A stretch of 64,000 nt of DNA from Parabacteroides timonensis (GTDB lineage: Bacteria; Bacteroidota; Bacteroidia; Bacteroidales; Tannerellaceae). This document shows positions 16,901-24,699 of this stretch, one piece after another (positions within the stretch are counted from its first letter, which is position 1; each line of letters opens with the position of its first letter). The translations under genes were made by a program, and so were the position numbers. The stretch spans positions 1,668,764 through 1,732,763 of the forward strand of contig NZ_LT669940.1 in NCBI RefSeq assembly GCF_900128505.1, written 5' to 3'. Below the pieces are notes generated by a model. It worked only from the letters and a program-made list of their open reading frames with translations. It did no database searches and was not told the origin of the DNA.

Positions 16901-17969
16901 TTCCGAACCATAACGTTTTATCTTCGTCGGTATAAACCGAACGTACAGGATTACGCATCACAAAAGGCAAATCTTCCAGCAACAACCCGTCAAAACGCTC
17001 AGACTTATCGTAAAACATCCTGACACCTTGTCCGTCCGTTCCGATCCAAAGAATATTCTGCTTATTGTCTTTAATCATACTAAAAATACCGATATTCAGA
17101 TCGAAAGCTCCTTCCGGATCATCCAAATCCATCAATAAACCATCCCTGAACGCCAGGTATTGTTTCGACTGAAAAGAAACAATACGGGATATATCCCCAT
17201 ATTTCTTCATCCATACGGAAAGATCAGACAAATATTTTTCCTTTTTATCCTTCATTCCATATTGATACAATTTGTTCTCAGTATCCACATAATAGAGAAC
17301 ACCTTCTTCATAAAAAGCCTGTCTTATCTCTTTATCATGTATTTTGCTTTCTTTTATCTGTAATTTAAGAGGTAAAGTAGAATAATCCGGAATGATCTTT
17401 TTCAGAAAGCCGTCAGACGAAAGGATATAAAAATCCCCTTGCTCATCGGTAAACAAGGCTTTTACTGCATCCGGTGTTATCCCTTCTGTATAAATATCCT
17501 GAAAAGAACCAGCCCGGGCGGTATAACAAGAAATAAAATTCTTCCGGCTTACCAATAGCGTATTTTCCAGAGAGTCTGCAACAATCAGGCGGCATTCGGG
17601 ATATTCCATATACGACTCCGTCACTTTGCGTTCTCTCAATGAAAACCGGTTCAGCCCCATCGAGGTCGAGATCCATAGATATTCTCCGCCACCTCCCGAA
17701 ATCTTATGAATAATATTGCTGCAAAGTGTATTTTTATTATCAGGTTCAAAACGGTAAACATAGGTATTCTTCCCATTATACAAGTTCAATCCGTCATACG
17801 TTCCAAGCCATATATAACCATGGGCATCCTGATAAATATCTATTATCGCATTATTCGACAAATCAATATTATTCGCTTTATGGAACGCCATCGATGCCGC
17901 TCCTTTAAAAAAAGGACACAGCAGGAATAAGCCCAATAATAGAAATCGTATTGATAGGAATCGAGTCAT
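13941..17969 (-). CDS. hybrid two-component system regulator (HTCS)
   Basis: A 1342-residue one-protein signalling system. In order: signal peptide; a periplasmic sensor of two beta-propellers marked by repeated WxGTxxGL-type strands (for example WLGTYDGLNLY and WIGTDGPGLSYY); a Y_Y_Y domain; a membrane helix near residue 790; HisKA with His836; an HATPase_c domain with N- and G-boxes; a receiver with phospho-acceptor Asp1142 in ITDIMMPD; and a C-terminal AraC-type HTH. The H-box reads HELCTP, with Cys839 where Arg is usual. Such proteins sense oligosaccharides and activate nearby polysaccharide-use genes; the GH92 cluster just downstream is the natural target. A -7 element (TATATTTG, minus strand, 17996-18003) gives a leader of about 25 nt. 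Confidence 0.95.
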   Translation of the reverse strand: MTRFLSIRFLLLGLFLLCPFFKGAASMAFHKANNIDLSNNAIIDIYQDAHGYIWLGTYDGLNLYNGKNTYVYRFEPDNKNTLCSNIIHKISGGGGEYLWISTSMGLNRFSLRERKVTESYMEYPECRLIVADSLENTLLVSRKNFISCYTARAGSFQDIYTEGITPDAVKALFTDEQGDFYILSSDGFLKKIIPDYSTLPLKLQIKESKIHDKEIRQAFYEEGVLYYVDTENKLYQYGMKDKKEKYLSDLSVWMKKYGDISRIVSFQSKQYLAFRDGLLMDLDDPEGAFDLNIGIFSMIKDNKQNILWIGTDGQGVRMFYDKSERFDGLLLEDLPFVMRNPVRSVYTDEDKTLWFGTKGDGFVRIKEYDSYKGKQIPSDKITRYTTANGLSNNRVYCFYKSRYHSLVWIGTDGPGLSYYSYEDGKVYTLPSKIDTKLRYVHSICEVNDSTLWVATTGDGLIEVILEKSKSGLIVKYIDSYQLEKDGKVCNEFYSMYYDGKSTIYLGSRGGYGMARFDLLTREYDFMSMNNSSNQAIGDVLSLYYSSDSTFYLGASSGMTRMKCNSSGTCDVRQFDRSDGISNDMIHGILEDRDECIWLSTNKGLTKYNPRNSFFHNYGHQELKVTEFSDDAYWICEYTGRLFFGGIDGLVWIEPQNDQLENFRPDLHFFELKMGGETVSLYDYTDAESAQLVIPPDISTFNISFVATDYIHGENYEYSYLLQNYNTGWTELQKNNEISFTKLPYGNYVLKVRYKNDVYDSNAREYLLPLKVLPPWYRSTWAIVLYVFAFLLLLTGLLYRFNRRMAEKQQLVARKIREEQKEKLYEAKLNFFANITHELCTPLTLINGVGDYIHTYAENTSDNKLIRYIRILRDNVISLNELIQEILDFRKIEEAGMNYFSIKKTSVSDIIRRQYDSFTPIAEQNGINFTISLPDSLNWNTDPTGLKKILVNLISNAFKYTDEAGNIRISATIEDDSLIISVYNTGKGISEADLNTIFDRYRILGDLDGNNYTQMTSRNGLGLFICHSMVQSLRGTIEVKSEEGKFAEFIVRLPHLEVDEDDMVEDNEEPDTCILATSPDQGEIGVPVSADDKPCILVVDDNKDIVWLIKESLSPAYTIEEAFSVEEALALMEKQTPALIITDIMMPDIDGLELISRVKSDKFTRHIPLIVVSARVSESDQAEGLDLGADAYLTKPFSSVVLRSVVNRLMTSKKDLKDYYYSPESAYEQSGGQLIHQEDKEFMDEVIAIITENLDKETLRPELIAEKMGMNTRSLYRRFKKISPLTPTDFIKDYRLTYAAQLLVTTNLNVQEIIYKVGISNKSYFYREFASKYNQTPGEYRKN

Positions 17970-17995
17970 TATTATGTTTATTATTGATCAGACGA

Positions 17996-18003
17996 CAAAT
18001 ATA
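17996..18003 (-). promoter_or_regulatory. -7 promoter element for HTCS gene
   Basis: The minus strand reads TATATTTG, matching the Bacteroidota consensus TAnnTTTG, about 27 nt upstream of the HTCS ATG (17969). Confidence 0.55.
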
Positions 18004-18118
18004 ATCCATCTTTTCCGTAATATTAAAACTTTTTAAGCTTAAAGGAATAAAGGATTATTAATAAAGCGATAACTTCGCATATTCGAAGGTGATAATATCG
18101 TTTTAACACATATAATAT

Positions 18119-19231
18119 ATGAAAAAGTATCTACCTCTTGCTGCTTCCGCACTGCTTCTTGCTGCCTGCAGCGAAAAACCGGGTTACGAAATAACCGGTA
18201 CAGTATCAAACGCCGATCTGAATGGAAAGTATGTATACCTCTATGAGTACGGAAATCCGGATGTCCCACCTCTGGACAGTGCATTAGTGGAAAACAACAC
18301 TTTCAGATTCCAAGGGACACAAGAGGGTTCGCTGCTTGCTACTCTTCAGTTCTCGACGGATGTTGTTCCCGAAGAACGTGGCAAACCCAATTTGTTTAAA
18401 ACAACCTTCACCCTTGAAAACGGAAAAATCATCGCCAACCTCGACACATTCTCTGTTGTGACCGGAACACCGGCCAATGATGCAGAAAAGGCATTGAAAG
18501 ATGAGATCGCTCCGATTTATGATGAAATGGGTAAACTGGGGGATGCCATCCGTTCTGAAGATAAAGATATAGCCAAAGCCGCTGAAAAGAAGTATGACGA
18601 ATTCAGTGAAAAGATCACACGGGCAATCTGTAACTATATCCTGGCCCACATGGATCAAAAAATGTCTGCTAAATATACGTTTGACAACCGCTACAATCTG
18701 AGTGAAGAACAACAGAGTGAAATCATCGCACAGGCTGACTCAACTTTCAAGGCATTCCCGGGTATCGACAAAATGATGAGCCGCCTCGAAATACTGAAAA
18801 ATGTAGCTGTCGGCAAACAGTTCGTAGATTTCGAAATGGCTGATCCTAAAGGGGAAGTTCACAAACTGTCTGAATTTGTAGGTAATGGCAAAGTTGTCCT
18901 GATCGACTTCTGGGCATCCTGGTGTCCTCCTTGTCGTAAAGAAACACCGCATTTAGTCGAGCTATACAAACAATACAAGAATAAAGGTTTTGAAATCGTT
19001 GGTATTTCATTGGATAGTAAAGCCGATGCATGGGCAAAAGGTGTAAAAGACCTGAACATTACCTGGATACAACTATCTGACCTGAAAGGCTGGCAAAATG
19101 CAGGTGCCGCTCTATACGGAGTAAACAGCATTCCTCATACGGTTCTGGTCGACAAAGACGGTACAATCATCGCCAAGAATATTCATGGTGAAGAGATAGA
19201 TGCCAAACTACAGGAGACTCTAAATAAATAA
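18119..19231 (+). CDS. TlpA-like thioredoxin-domain lipoprotein with DUF4369 N-terminus
   Basis: A 370-residue protein with a lipobox LLAACS near residue 17, so probably periplasmic and membrane-anchored. Residues ~25-130 resemble DUF4369 (EITGTVSNADLNGKYVYLYE). A helical middle follows, then a C-terminal AhpC/TSA-thioredoxin domain from about residue 230 with the active site WASWCPPCRKE. Such proteins carry out thiol-disulfide exchange or reduction in the periplasm of Bacteroidota. The OsmC gene follows after only 5 nt, so the two form an operon, consistent with an oxidative-stress role. Confidence 0.9.
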   Translation: MKKYLPLAASALLLAACSEKPGYEITGTVSNADLNGKYVYLYEYGNPDVPPLDSALVENNTFRFQGTQEGSLLATLQFSTDVVPEERGKPNLFKTTFTLENGKIIANLDTFSVVTGTPANDAEKALKDEIAPIYDEMGKLGDAIRSEDKDIAKAAEKKYDEFSEKITRAICNYILAHMDQKMSAKYTFDNRYNLSEEQQSEIIAQADSTFKAFPGIDKMMSRLEILKNVAVGKQFVDFEMADPKGEVHKLSEFVGNGKVVLIDFWASWCPPCRKETPHLVELYKQYKNKGFEIVGISLDSKADAWAKGVKDLNITWIQLSDLKGWQNAGAALYGVNSIPHTVLVDKDGTIIAKNIHGEEIDAKLQETLNK

Positions 19232-19236
19232 GGTAT

Positions 19237-19683
19237 ATGTCCGCTCAGATCACATTAAAGTGGAAAAAAGATTCTACTTTTGAAACCGAGTTGAACGGCC
19301 ACCCGATCATCATCGATACCTCCGTAGAAAACGGGGGTAACGATGAAGGGCCGCGCCCCAAAGCTCTGATGTTGGTTGCCTTGGCCGGATGTACAGGCAT
19401 GGATGTAGCCCCCCTTTTCCGGAAGATGCGGGTACATTTTGAAAGTCTCTCCATTGACGTCACCGCAGAAACATCCGACGGCATTCCGATGGTCTACACC
19501 GGCTTTCATGTGACTTACCATGTCGTTGCCAACCCAGCCGACAGCGCCAAAATAGTGAAAGCAGTCCGCTTATCACAAGAAAAGTATTGCGGAGTAACGC
19601 TTATGATGAAAAAGATAGCTCCTGTCACCTGGGATATCATCCTCAACGAAACACCTCTAAATGTTGATTCCACAGAGAAATAA
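19237..19683 (+). CDS. OsmC family peroxiredoxin-like protein
   Basis: A 148-residue cytoplasmic protein of the OsmC/Ohr fold. Two conserved cysteines are present, in LAGCTGMDV (about residue 50) and EKYCGVTLMM (about residue 113), as expected for thiol-based hydroperoxide reduction. Its length is normal for the YhfA/OsmC-like branch. It starts 5 nt after the TlpA-like gene. Confidence 0.88.
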   Translation: MSAQITLKWKKDSTFETELNGHPIIIDTSVENGGNDEGPRPKALMLVALAGCTGMDVAPLFRKMRVHFESLSIDVTAETSDGIPMVYTGFHVTYHVVANPADSAKIVKAVRLSQEKYCGVTLMMKKIAPVTWDIILNETPLNVDSTEK

Positions 19684-19696
19684 CAAACCTGGTCTG

Positions 19697-19727
19697 TTGC
19701 ATGGAAAAATTAAAAACTCTATCTTTG
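19697..19727 (+). promoter_or_regulatory. promoter of NifU-like/GGGtGRT operon
   Basis: A -33 TTG at 19697-19699 and a -7 TATCTTTG at 19720-19727 are separated by 20 nt, a near-ideal Bacteroidota promoter. It leaves a leader of roughly 75 nt before the ATG at 19807. Confidence 0.65.
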
Positions 19728-19806
19728 TGCGGCTTTAACAAAGGCGATATTACATAGAAATTAGCAAAAAGTTTTATTATCACTTTAATATAATAAATTA
19801 GCGATT

Positions 19807-20499
19807 ATGATTTATTCACATGAAGTTCAACACATGTGTGTTGTAAAGAAGGGAGCCAACCATCCTTGTGCTCCGATTCCTGAAGAAGGAAAATGGGTTA
19901 GATCTACTCAGATCACTGACATCTCAGGTTTGACTCATGGTGTGGGTTGGTGTGCTCCTCAGCAAGGTGCATGTAAACTGACACTGAACGTAAAGGAAGG
20001 AATCATTCAGGAAGCTCTGGTTGAAACAATCGGTTGCTCTGGTATGACTCACTCTGCTGCGATGGCATCAGAAATCCTTCCGGGCAAAACTCTTCTGGAA
20101 GCATTGAACACTGACCTTGTTTGCGACGCTATCAACACAGCTATGCGCGAATTATTCCTGCAGATCGTTTACGGACGTACACAGTCTGCTTTCTCTGAAG
20201 GTGGTCTGCCTATCGGAGCCGGTCTGGAAGACTTAGGTAAAGGTCTGCGTAGCCAGGTTGGTACCATGTTCGGTACTTTGGCTAAAGGTGTTCGTTACCT
20301 GGAAATGGCAGAAGGTTACTGTACTCGTATGGCATTGGATGCTGACGATCAGGTTATCGGATATGAATTCATCCACCTGGGTAAATTCATGGATATGGTA
20401 AAGAAAGGTATCGATGCTAACGAAGCACTGGAAAAAGCGAAGAGTTCTTACGGTCGTTTCAAAGAAGCTGTAAAATATATCGATCCTCGTAATGAATAA
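19807..20499 (+). CDS. NifU/IscU-like scaffold-related protein, function unknown
   Basis: A 230-residue soluble protein. The segment TIGCSGMTHSAAM, followed by SEILPGKTLLEAL (about residues 77-103), resembles the Cys-containing core of NifU/IscU iron-sulfur scaffolds. Additional cysteines (HMCVV, NHPCAP, GWCAPQQGACKL) could complete a metal site. Codon use is strongly biased (CTG, GGT, GCT, GTT), suggesting high expression. It is the first gene of a three-gene operon with a small membrane protein and the GGGtGRT protein. A scaffold or electron-transfer role is inferred only from the fold likeness. Confidence 0.75.
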   Translation: MIYSHEVQHMCVVKKGANHPCAPIPEEGKWVRSTQITDISGLTHGVGWCAPQQGACKLTLNVKEGIIQEALVETIGCSGMTHSAAMASEILPGKTLLEALNTDLVCDAINTAMRELFLQIVYGRTQSAFSEGGLPIGAGLEDLGKGLRSQVGTMFGTLAKGVRYLEMAEGYCTRMALDADDQVIGYEFIHLGKFMDMVKKGIDANEALEKAKSSYGRFKEAVKYIDPRNE

Positions 20500-20683
20500 G
20501 AAAACACTGACACGCGTCCTGATCGGGCTAATTATTGTAACTGTTATCGCGACGGTAATCACCTACTTCGTTATGAAGCCGGACCGTCCTTGGATGGCAT
20601 TTTATATGGCTTGTTGCGGCGGTGTGCTTGTTTTCAACTTTCTAATATCTTTATTCCTGGTAAATAAGAATTTAAAAAAGTAA
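20492..20683 (+). CDS. small two-helix membrane protein in GGGtGRT operon
   Basis: A 63-residue protein with two hydrophobic segments (about residues 8-28 and 37-57) joined by a short KPDRPW loop, with positive charges at both ends. It overlaps the preceding stop codon by 8 nt and ends 7 nt before the next start, so it is translationally tied to its neighbours. It may anchor the two soluble partners at the membrane (inference). I recognise no family. Confidence 0.75.
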   Translation: MNKKTLTRVLIGLIIVTVIATVITYFVMKPDRPWMAFYMACCGGVLVFNFLISLFLVNKNLKK

Positions 20684-20690
20684 AAATAAT

Positions 20691-21692
20691 ATGGCTTTAT
20701 TTGAAAGTTACGACCGTCGTATTGAGCATATCAACGCGGTTTTAAAAGAATATGGTATCAACGGTATCGAAGATGCAAAAGCTATCTGCGACGCTAAAGG
20801 TATCGATCCTTATACAATGTGTAAGGAAACTCAACCTATCTGTTTCGAAAATGCTTGCTGGGCTTACGTTGTAGGTGCTGCTATCGCTATCAAGAAAGGT
20901 TGTACAAGCGCTGCTGACGCTGCTGAAGCTATCGGTATCGGTCTGCAGGCATTCTGTATCGCTGGTTCTGTTGCTGACGACCGTAAGGTAGGTATCGGCC
21001 ACGGTAACCTGGGTGCACGTCTGCTTCGCGAAGAAACAAAATGTTTCGCATTCCTGGCAGGTCACGAATCTTTCGCTGCTGCTGAAGGTGCTATCAAGAT
21101 CGCAGAAATGGCAAACAAAGTTCGTAAAGAACCGTTGCGCGTTATCCTGAACGGTCTGGGTAAAGATGCTGCTATGATTATTTCCCGTATCAATGGCTTT
21201 ACTTATGTTCAAACTCAGTTTGACTATGCAACAGGTGCTTTGAACGTGATCAAAGAAACTCCGTATTCAGAAGGTCTTCGTGCAAAAGTAAAATGCTACG
21301 GTTGCGACGACGTTCGCGAAGGTGTTGCTGTAATGCGTGCTGAAGGTGTTGACGTATCTATCACAGGTAACTCAACTAACCCGACTCGTTTCCAGCACCC
21401 GGTAGCCGGTACATACAAGAAAGAATGTATGGAAAATGGCCACAACTACTTCTCTGTTGCTTCAGGTGGTGGTACAGGCCGTACTCTGCACCCGGATAAC
21501 ATGGCTGCAGGTCCTGCTTCTTACGGTATGACCGACACAATGGGCCGTATGCACGGTGACGCTCAGTTCGCTGGTTCTTCATCAGTTCCTGCTCACGTAG
21601 AAATGATGGGATTCCTGGGTATGGGTAACAACCCGATGGTAGGTGCTACTGTTGCAGTGGCTGTTGCTATCGAGGAAGCTATGAAGAAGTAA
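20691..21692 (+). CDS. GGGtGRT family protein
   Basis: A 333-residue protein containing the signature SGGGTGRT (about residue 262), which gives the family its name. It also has at least seven cysteines spread along the chain, for example KCYGCDD near residue 205, compatible with metal or cluster binding. It lacks membrane helices. Codon bias is as strong as in ribosomal or glycolytic genes, pointing to an abundant protein. It closes the operon and is followed by a strong terminator. The family is known mainly from anaerobes and, to my knowledge, has no assigned reaction. Confidence 0.85.
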   Translation: MALFESYDRRIEHINAVLKEYGINGIEDAKAICDAKGIDPYTMCKETQPICFENACWAYVVGAAIAIKKGCTSAADAAEAIGIGLQAFCIAGSVADDRKVGIGHGNLGARLLREETKCFAFLAGHESFAAAEGAIKIAEMANKVRKEPLRVILNGLGKDAAMIISRINGFTYVQTQFDYATGALNVIKETPYSEGLRAKVKCYGCDDVREGVAVMRAEGVDVSITGNSTNPTRFQHPVAGTYKKECMENGHNYFSVASGGGTGRTLHPDNMAAGPASYGMTDTMGRMHGDAQFAGSSSVPAHVEMMGFLGMGNNPMVGATVAVAVAIEEAMKK

Positions 21693-21711
21693 TTAAAACT
21701 TCATATAAAGG

Positions 21712-21751
21712 AAAACTCCTGCAATCATCGACTGCAGGAGTTTTTTATTTT
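21712..21751 (+). terminator. intrinsic terminator of GGGtGRT operon
   Basis: A 12-bp stem (AAAACTCCTGCA / TGCAGGAGTTTT) with a 9-nt loop, followed by a T-run. Confidence 0.9.
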
Positions 21752-21773
21752 GTGTAAAGAATGTTTATTTCGA

Positions 21774-22388
21774 CTATCTTCGTCCACCGTTTCTACCGGA
21801 TGAATTAGAACGACCGTTCTTATTTGTCTGACTGTTTGTCGAATTATTGTAATGTTCCGTACGGTTACTTGTTCCCGAATTTGGACGAGTTACCTCAGGT
21901 TTCGTTTCGGGACGGGTAGGACGATTTGTCTCCGGACGGCTCGATTCGGGACGGTTTGTCTCAGGGCGCCCGGGTCTATTCGATTCAGGACGGTTCGATT
22001 CAGGACGGCTAGGCCTGTTCGGACGATTCGGATGGTTCGGACGATGGTCCGGGTGGATATAAATCGGACGGCCATAAGGGGGAAACACCATTGGAGGAGC
22101 TATCGGTGGCAAATAATTTACATCATCATATAAAAACTCATAGCCTGTCAGGTAATTATCCCAGAATTCCAGGGCATACACTTCATTCTTGCCCGTCCGG
22201 TATTCCAACACTTCCTGTACATAGCCATCTTTCTTATTGACAGCCAATACCCGTTCGGGAGGTCCCATTAGGTTCTCCACTTCGGCAATGGTCATCCCGG
22301 TCGTCAACATCCCCAAGTCGAGATATTTATAAGCACCACAGGCGACCAACAAGAAAGAGGTCAATATTACCAAACTTAATTTCTTCAT
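21774..22388 (-). CDS. lipoprotein with Arg/Pro/Asn-rich repeat tail
   Basis: A 204-residue lipoprotein (lipobox LLVACG). Residues ~25-100 form a small folded domain with an outer-membrane-assembly-like start (MTIAEVENLMGPPERV), as in SmpA/OmlA-type domains. From about residue 115 the chain becomes a low-complexity run of RPE-S/T-NRP repeats, then an Asn/Ser/Gly/Arg-rich end. The tail is basic and could contact peptidoglycan, DNA or polyanions; this is inference. It is 5 nt downstream of the DsbA-like gene, so the two are co-transcribed. Confidence 0.75.
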   Translation of the reverse strand: MKKLSLVILTSFLLVACGAYKYLDLGMLTTGMTIAEVENLMGPPERVLAVNKKDGYVQEVLEYRTGKNEVYALEFWDNYLTGYEFLYDDVNYLPPIAPPMVFPPYGRPIYIHPDHRPNHPNRPNRPSRPESNRPESNRPGRPETNRPESSRPETNRPTRPETKPEVTRPNSGTSNRTEHYNNSTNSQTNKNGRSNSSGRNGGRR

Positions 22389-22393
22389 GACTA

Positions 22394-22909
22394 TTAAGAT
22401 ATTAAAGACTCCAGATACTCCACAAATTCGGAAGTCATCCAGTTGCCGTCATAGAGCTCTCCATTAACGAAAAATGTAGGTGTACCCTGAACATTATTCT
22501 CTATACCGGAGTCGTAATCGTCTTTCACCTTCTGATAGAAACGGTCTTTACCGAAATCCGCTTCAAACTCGGCTGCTTTTATACCCAGCTTTCTGGCATA
22601 CTCCAATAAATAATAATCATCCAAAGCATTCTGATTCTCAAAAAGAAGATCATGCATTTCCCAGAACTTTCCGTAAGAACCGGCTATCTCCACAGCAATA
22701 GCGGCATGCAAAGCATGTGGGTGTAATTCAGTCAGTGGAAAATTCCGGAAAACAAACTTAATCTTGTTTCCGAGTTTCTTCTGTATCTCTTTTACTATAT
22801 GGTAAGCTCTCCCACAGTAGGGACATTGAAAATCTGCATACTCAATTAATTCTATCGGTGCATTGACCGAACCTTGAACATGATCGTTCTTATTTACTTC
22901 CAAATACAT
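22394..22909 (-). CDS. DsbA-like thioredoxin-fold protein
   Basis: About 171 residues from the preferred start (ATG at 22909; the longer frame to 22945 adds 12 residues with no better signal). A thioredoxin-4/DsbA domain with active site CPYCGRAY near residue 30 is followed by HPHALHAAIAVE and a C-terminal cis-Pro loop (GTPTFFVNG). No signal peptide is evident, so it may be cytoplasmic. It closely resembles the thioredoxin domain found fused to some NhaA antiporters, but no NhaA is present here. Role: disulfide exchange, substrate unknown. Confidence 0.85.
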   Translation of the reverse strand: MYLEVNKNDHVQGSVNAPIELIEYADFQCPYCGRAYHIVKEIQKKLGNKIKFVFRNFPLTELHPHALHAAIAVEIAGSYGKFWEMHDLLFENQNALDDYYLLEYARKLGIKAAEFEADFGKDRFYQKVKDDYDSGIENNVQGTPTFFVNGELYDGNWMTSEFVEYLESLIS

Positions 22910-23019
22910 ATCTGTTACTATTTGATTTCTAAATAATAACACCATAGGTATTTCATTTGTTGTTCATATTAGCACTTCATTAACTGAATTGATTTTGTTT
23001 TTTATCTATCTTCGCATAT

Positions 23020-24243
23020 ATGAAACGAGGTACAGCTGATTTACCATTACATTACGGAACAGTCCCACCCTGGCTGGCTCAACGTATGAGTTTACTCGGA
23101 GGAGCCATTGCCGAAGCAATTATTATCGAATATGGTCGTCCGGCCTTATTACGACGGCTTAGTGATCCTTTCTGGTTTCAGTCGTTAGGATGTGTGTTGG
23201 GAATGGACTGGCATTCATCAGGTATTACGACATCTGTTATGAATGCCCTGAGAAAAGCGATCAATTACAGGTCGGAAGAACTGGGCGTTTATATTTGCGG
23301 AGGAAGGGGTAAGTTTTCAAGAGAAACACCTAATCAACTCCTGGAAGTAGCCGATAAAACCGGATTGAACGGAAATGAACTGGTAAGATGCAGCAAACTG
23401 GCGGCCAAAGTCGATAATACAGCCGTTCAGGATGGTTTTCAACTTTATCTACATACGTTTGTCGTCACCAAAGAGGGCGACTGGTCTGTCATACAACAAG
23501 GAATGAACCCGAATGAGCGTATGGCCCGGCGTTATCACTGGCTGTCGTCTTCGCTCCGTTCGTTTATGGAGGAGCCTCATACTTCCGTTTGTGGCAGAAA
23601 CCAGGGATTGATACTTAACCTGACAGATAAGCTGGCTGCTCCAACCAAAGAGGGAATCGTCGAACTGACAAAAGAGACACCGGATAAGTTGATGCGTGAA
23701 GTTTCTATCATTCTTCCCAATCACCATGAAGTAAGGGCTGAAGATGTAAACCTTAAACGGCTGGGAGCAGCCTTACTCCTGGCCCATGAAACCAATATCT
23801 CCGATATGGAGTCGCTTCTCCTGTTGGAAGGAGTCGGCCCGAGAACCTTACAATCGCTAACACTGGTCAGCGAAGTGATACACGGCACCCCTTCCCGCTT
23901 CTCCGATCCTGCACGTTTCTCTTTTGCCCACGGAGGGAAAGACGGACATCCATTCCCTGTCCCAACAAGCGTCTATGATGAAACGATTGAAGTATTTAAT
24001 AATGCGATCCATAAAGCGCACCTTGGGGAAAAAGACAAGTCCGACGCATTAAAAAACCTTTCCAAAATTTCGCAAGAGATGGAAAAAGGATATACCCCCA
24101 ACAATTATTTCGACGACTGGGTACAATATGAGCGGGATACATCTTATAAATACAATGGAAAAACCGTCTTCGGAGATTCAAAAAAACCACAGAAAAAAGA
24201 AGATAAAAATACAGGTGGAATACAATTGAGTCTATGGGACTAA
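23020..24243 (+). CDS. DUF763 domain-containing protein
   Basis: A 407-residue protein matching the DUF763 pattern from its first residues (KRGTADLPLHYGTVPPWL). A helix-hairpin-helix-like segment near residue 275 (LLLEGVGPRTLQSL) suggests DNA contact. The C-terminus is Lys-rich. A -7-like element TATCTTCG (23007-23014) ends only 5 nt before the ATG, so the mRNA may be leaderless. The function of DUF763 is not established; a nucleic-acid role is an inference from the HhH-like segment. Confidence 0.85.
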   Translation: MKRGTADLPLHYGTVPPWLAQRMSLLGGAIAEAIIIEYGRPALLRRLSDPFWFQSLGCVLGMDWHSSGITTSVMNALRKAINYRSEELGVYICGGRGKFSRETPNQLLEVADKTGLNGNELVRCSKLAAKVDNTAVQDGFQLYLHTFVVTKEGDWSVIQQGMNPNERMARRYHWLSSSLRSFMEEPHTSVCGRNQGLILNLTDKLAAPTKEGIVELTKETPDKLMREVSIILPNHHEVRAEDVNLKRLGAALLLAHETNISDMESLLLLEGVGPRTLQSLTLVSEVIHGTPSRFSDPARFSFAHGGKDGHPFPVPTSVYDETIEVFNNAIHKAHLGEKDKSDALKNLSKISQEMEKGYTPNNYFDDWVQYERDTSYKYNGKTVFGDSKKPQKKEDKNTGGIQLSLWD

Positions 24244-24279
24244 AATTCAGATTTTAAATATCTATCGCCTAAAGTACAT

Positions 24280-24538
24280 AGTCTCAGCAGAACTCATGTA
24301 CTTTTTGAAACAAATATAGTAATATTATTTAAATCAAAACAAAAATATGAGAATTTTATTCAAAAAGTACAGTATCCATTAATCTGTAAAAAACACTACC
24401 ACTCCAAACAAATACTTAAACACCTGATTTACAACCCACATAGATATTATTAAACAAATCCACATCAAACAAAATATACTATTTCTCTCTTTTACAGACC
24501 TCCAGATAAAGAAAAAGTACATGAGTTCTGCTGAGACT
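24280..24538. promoter_or_regulatory. predicted invertible promoter (inverton) upstream of SusC/SusD
   Basis: Arms 24280-24306 and 24512-24538 are perfect 27-bp inverted repeats enclosing 205 bp of AT-rich DNA. Inside, on the minus strand, a -33 TTTG (24340-24343) and a -7 TATATTTG (24311-24318) are spaced by 21 nt and point away from SusC. No TTTG occurs on the plus strand in the enclosed segment. Flipping it would place the -7 at 24500-24507, directed at the SusC start. The assembled state is therefore read as OFF. The invertase is not in the window. The element fills most of the 456-bp gap 24244-24699; the 161 bp after it hold no visible promoter. Confidence 0.75.
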
Positions 24539-24699
24539 GTGGTATTTTTTATGCACCAACAAAATGGGATAATTCATAAGCATTTAAATACAAACATAAG
24601 CACTTAGCGGCATAATTTAATTTACAAAGCCGGCAGCACATACGCCTCAACTCTTAACAAAACAAAAACAAACAGATTGTTAAACTTAAATATTATAAT

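Noticed and set aside
24280..24538. MITE (non-autonomous transposon)
   Set aside because: No target-site duplication is visible, and the internal promoter plus the position before SusC/D fit an invertible promoter better; not fully excluded.
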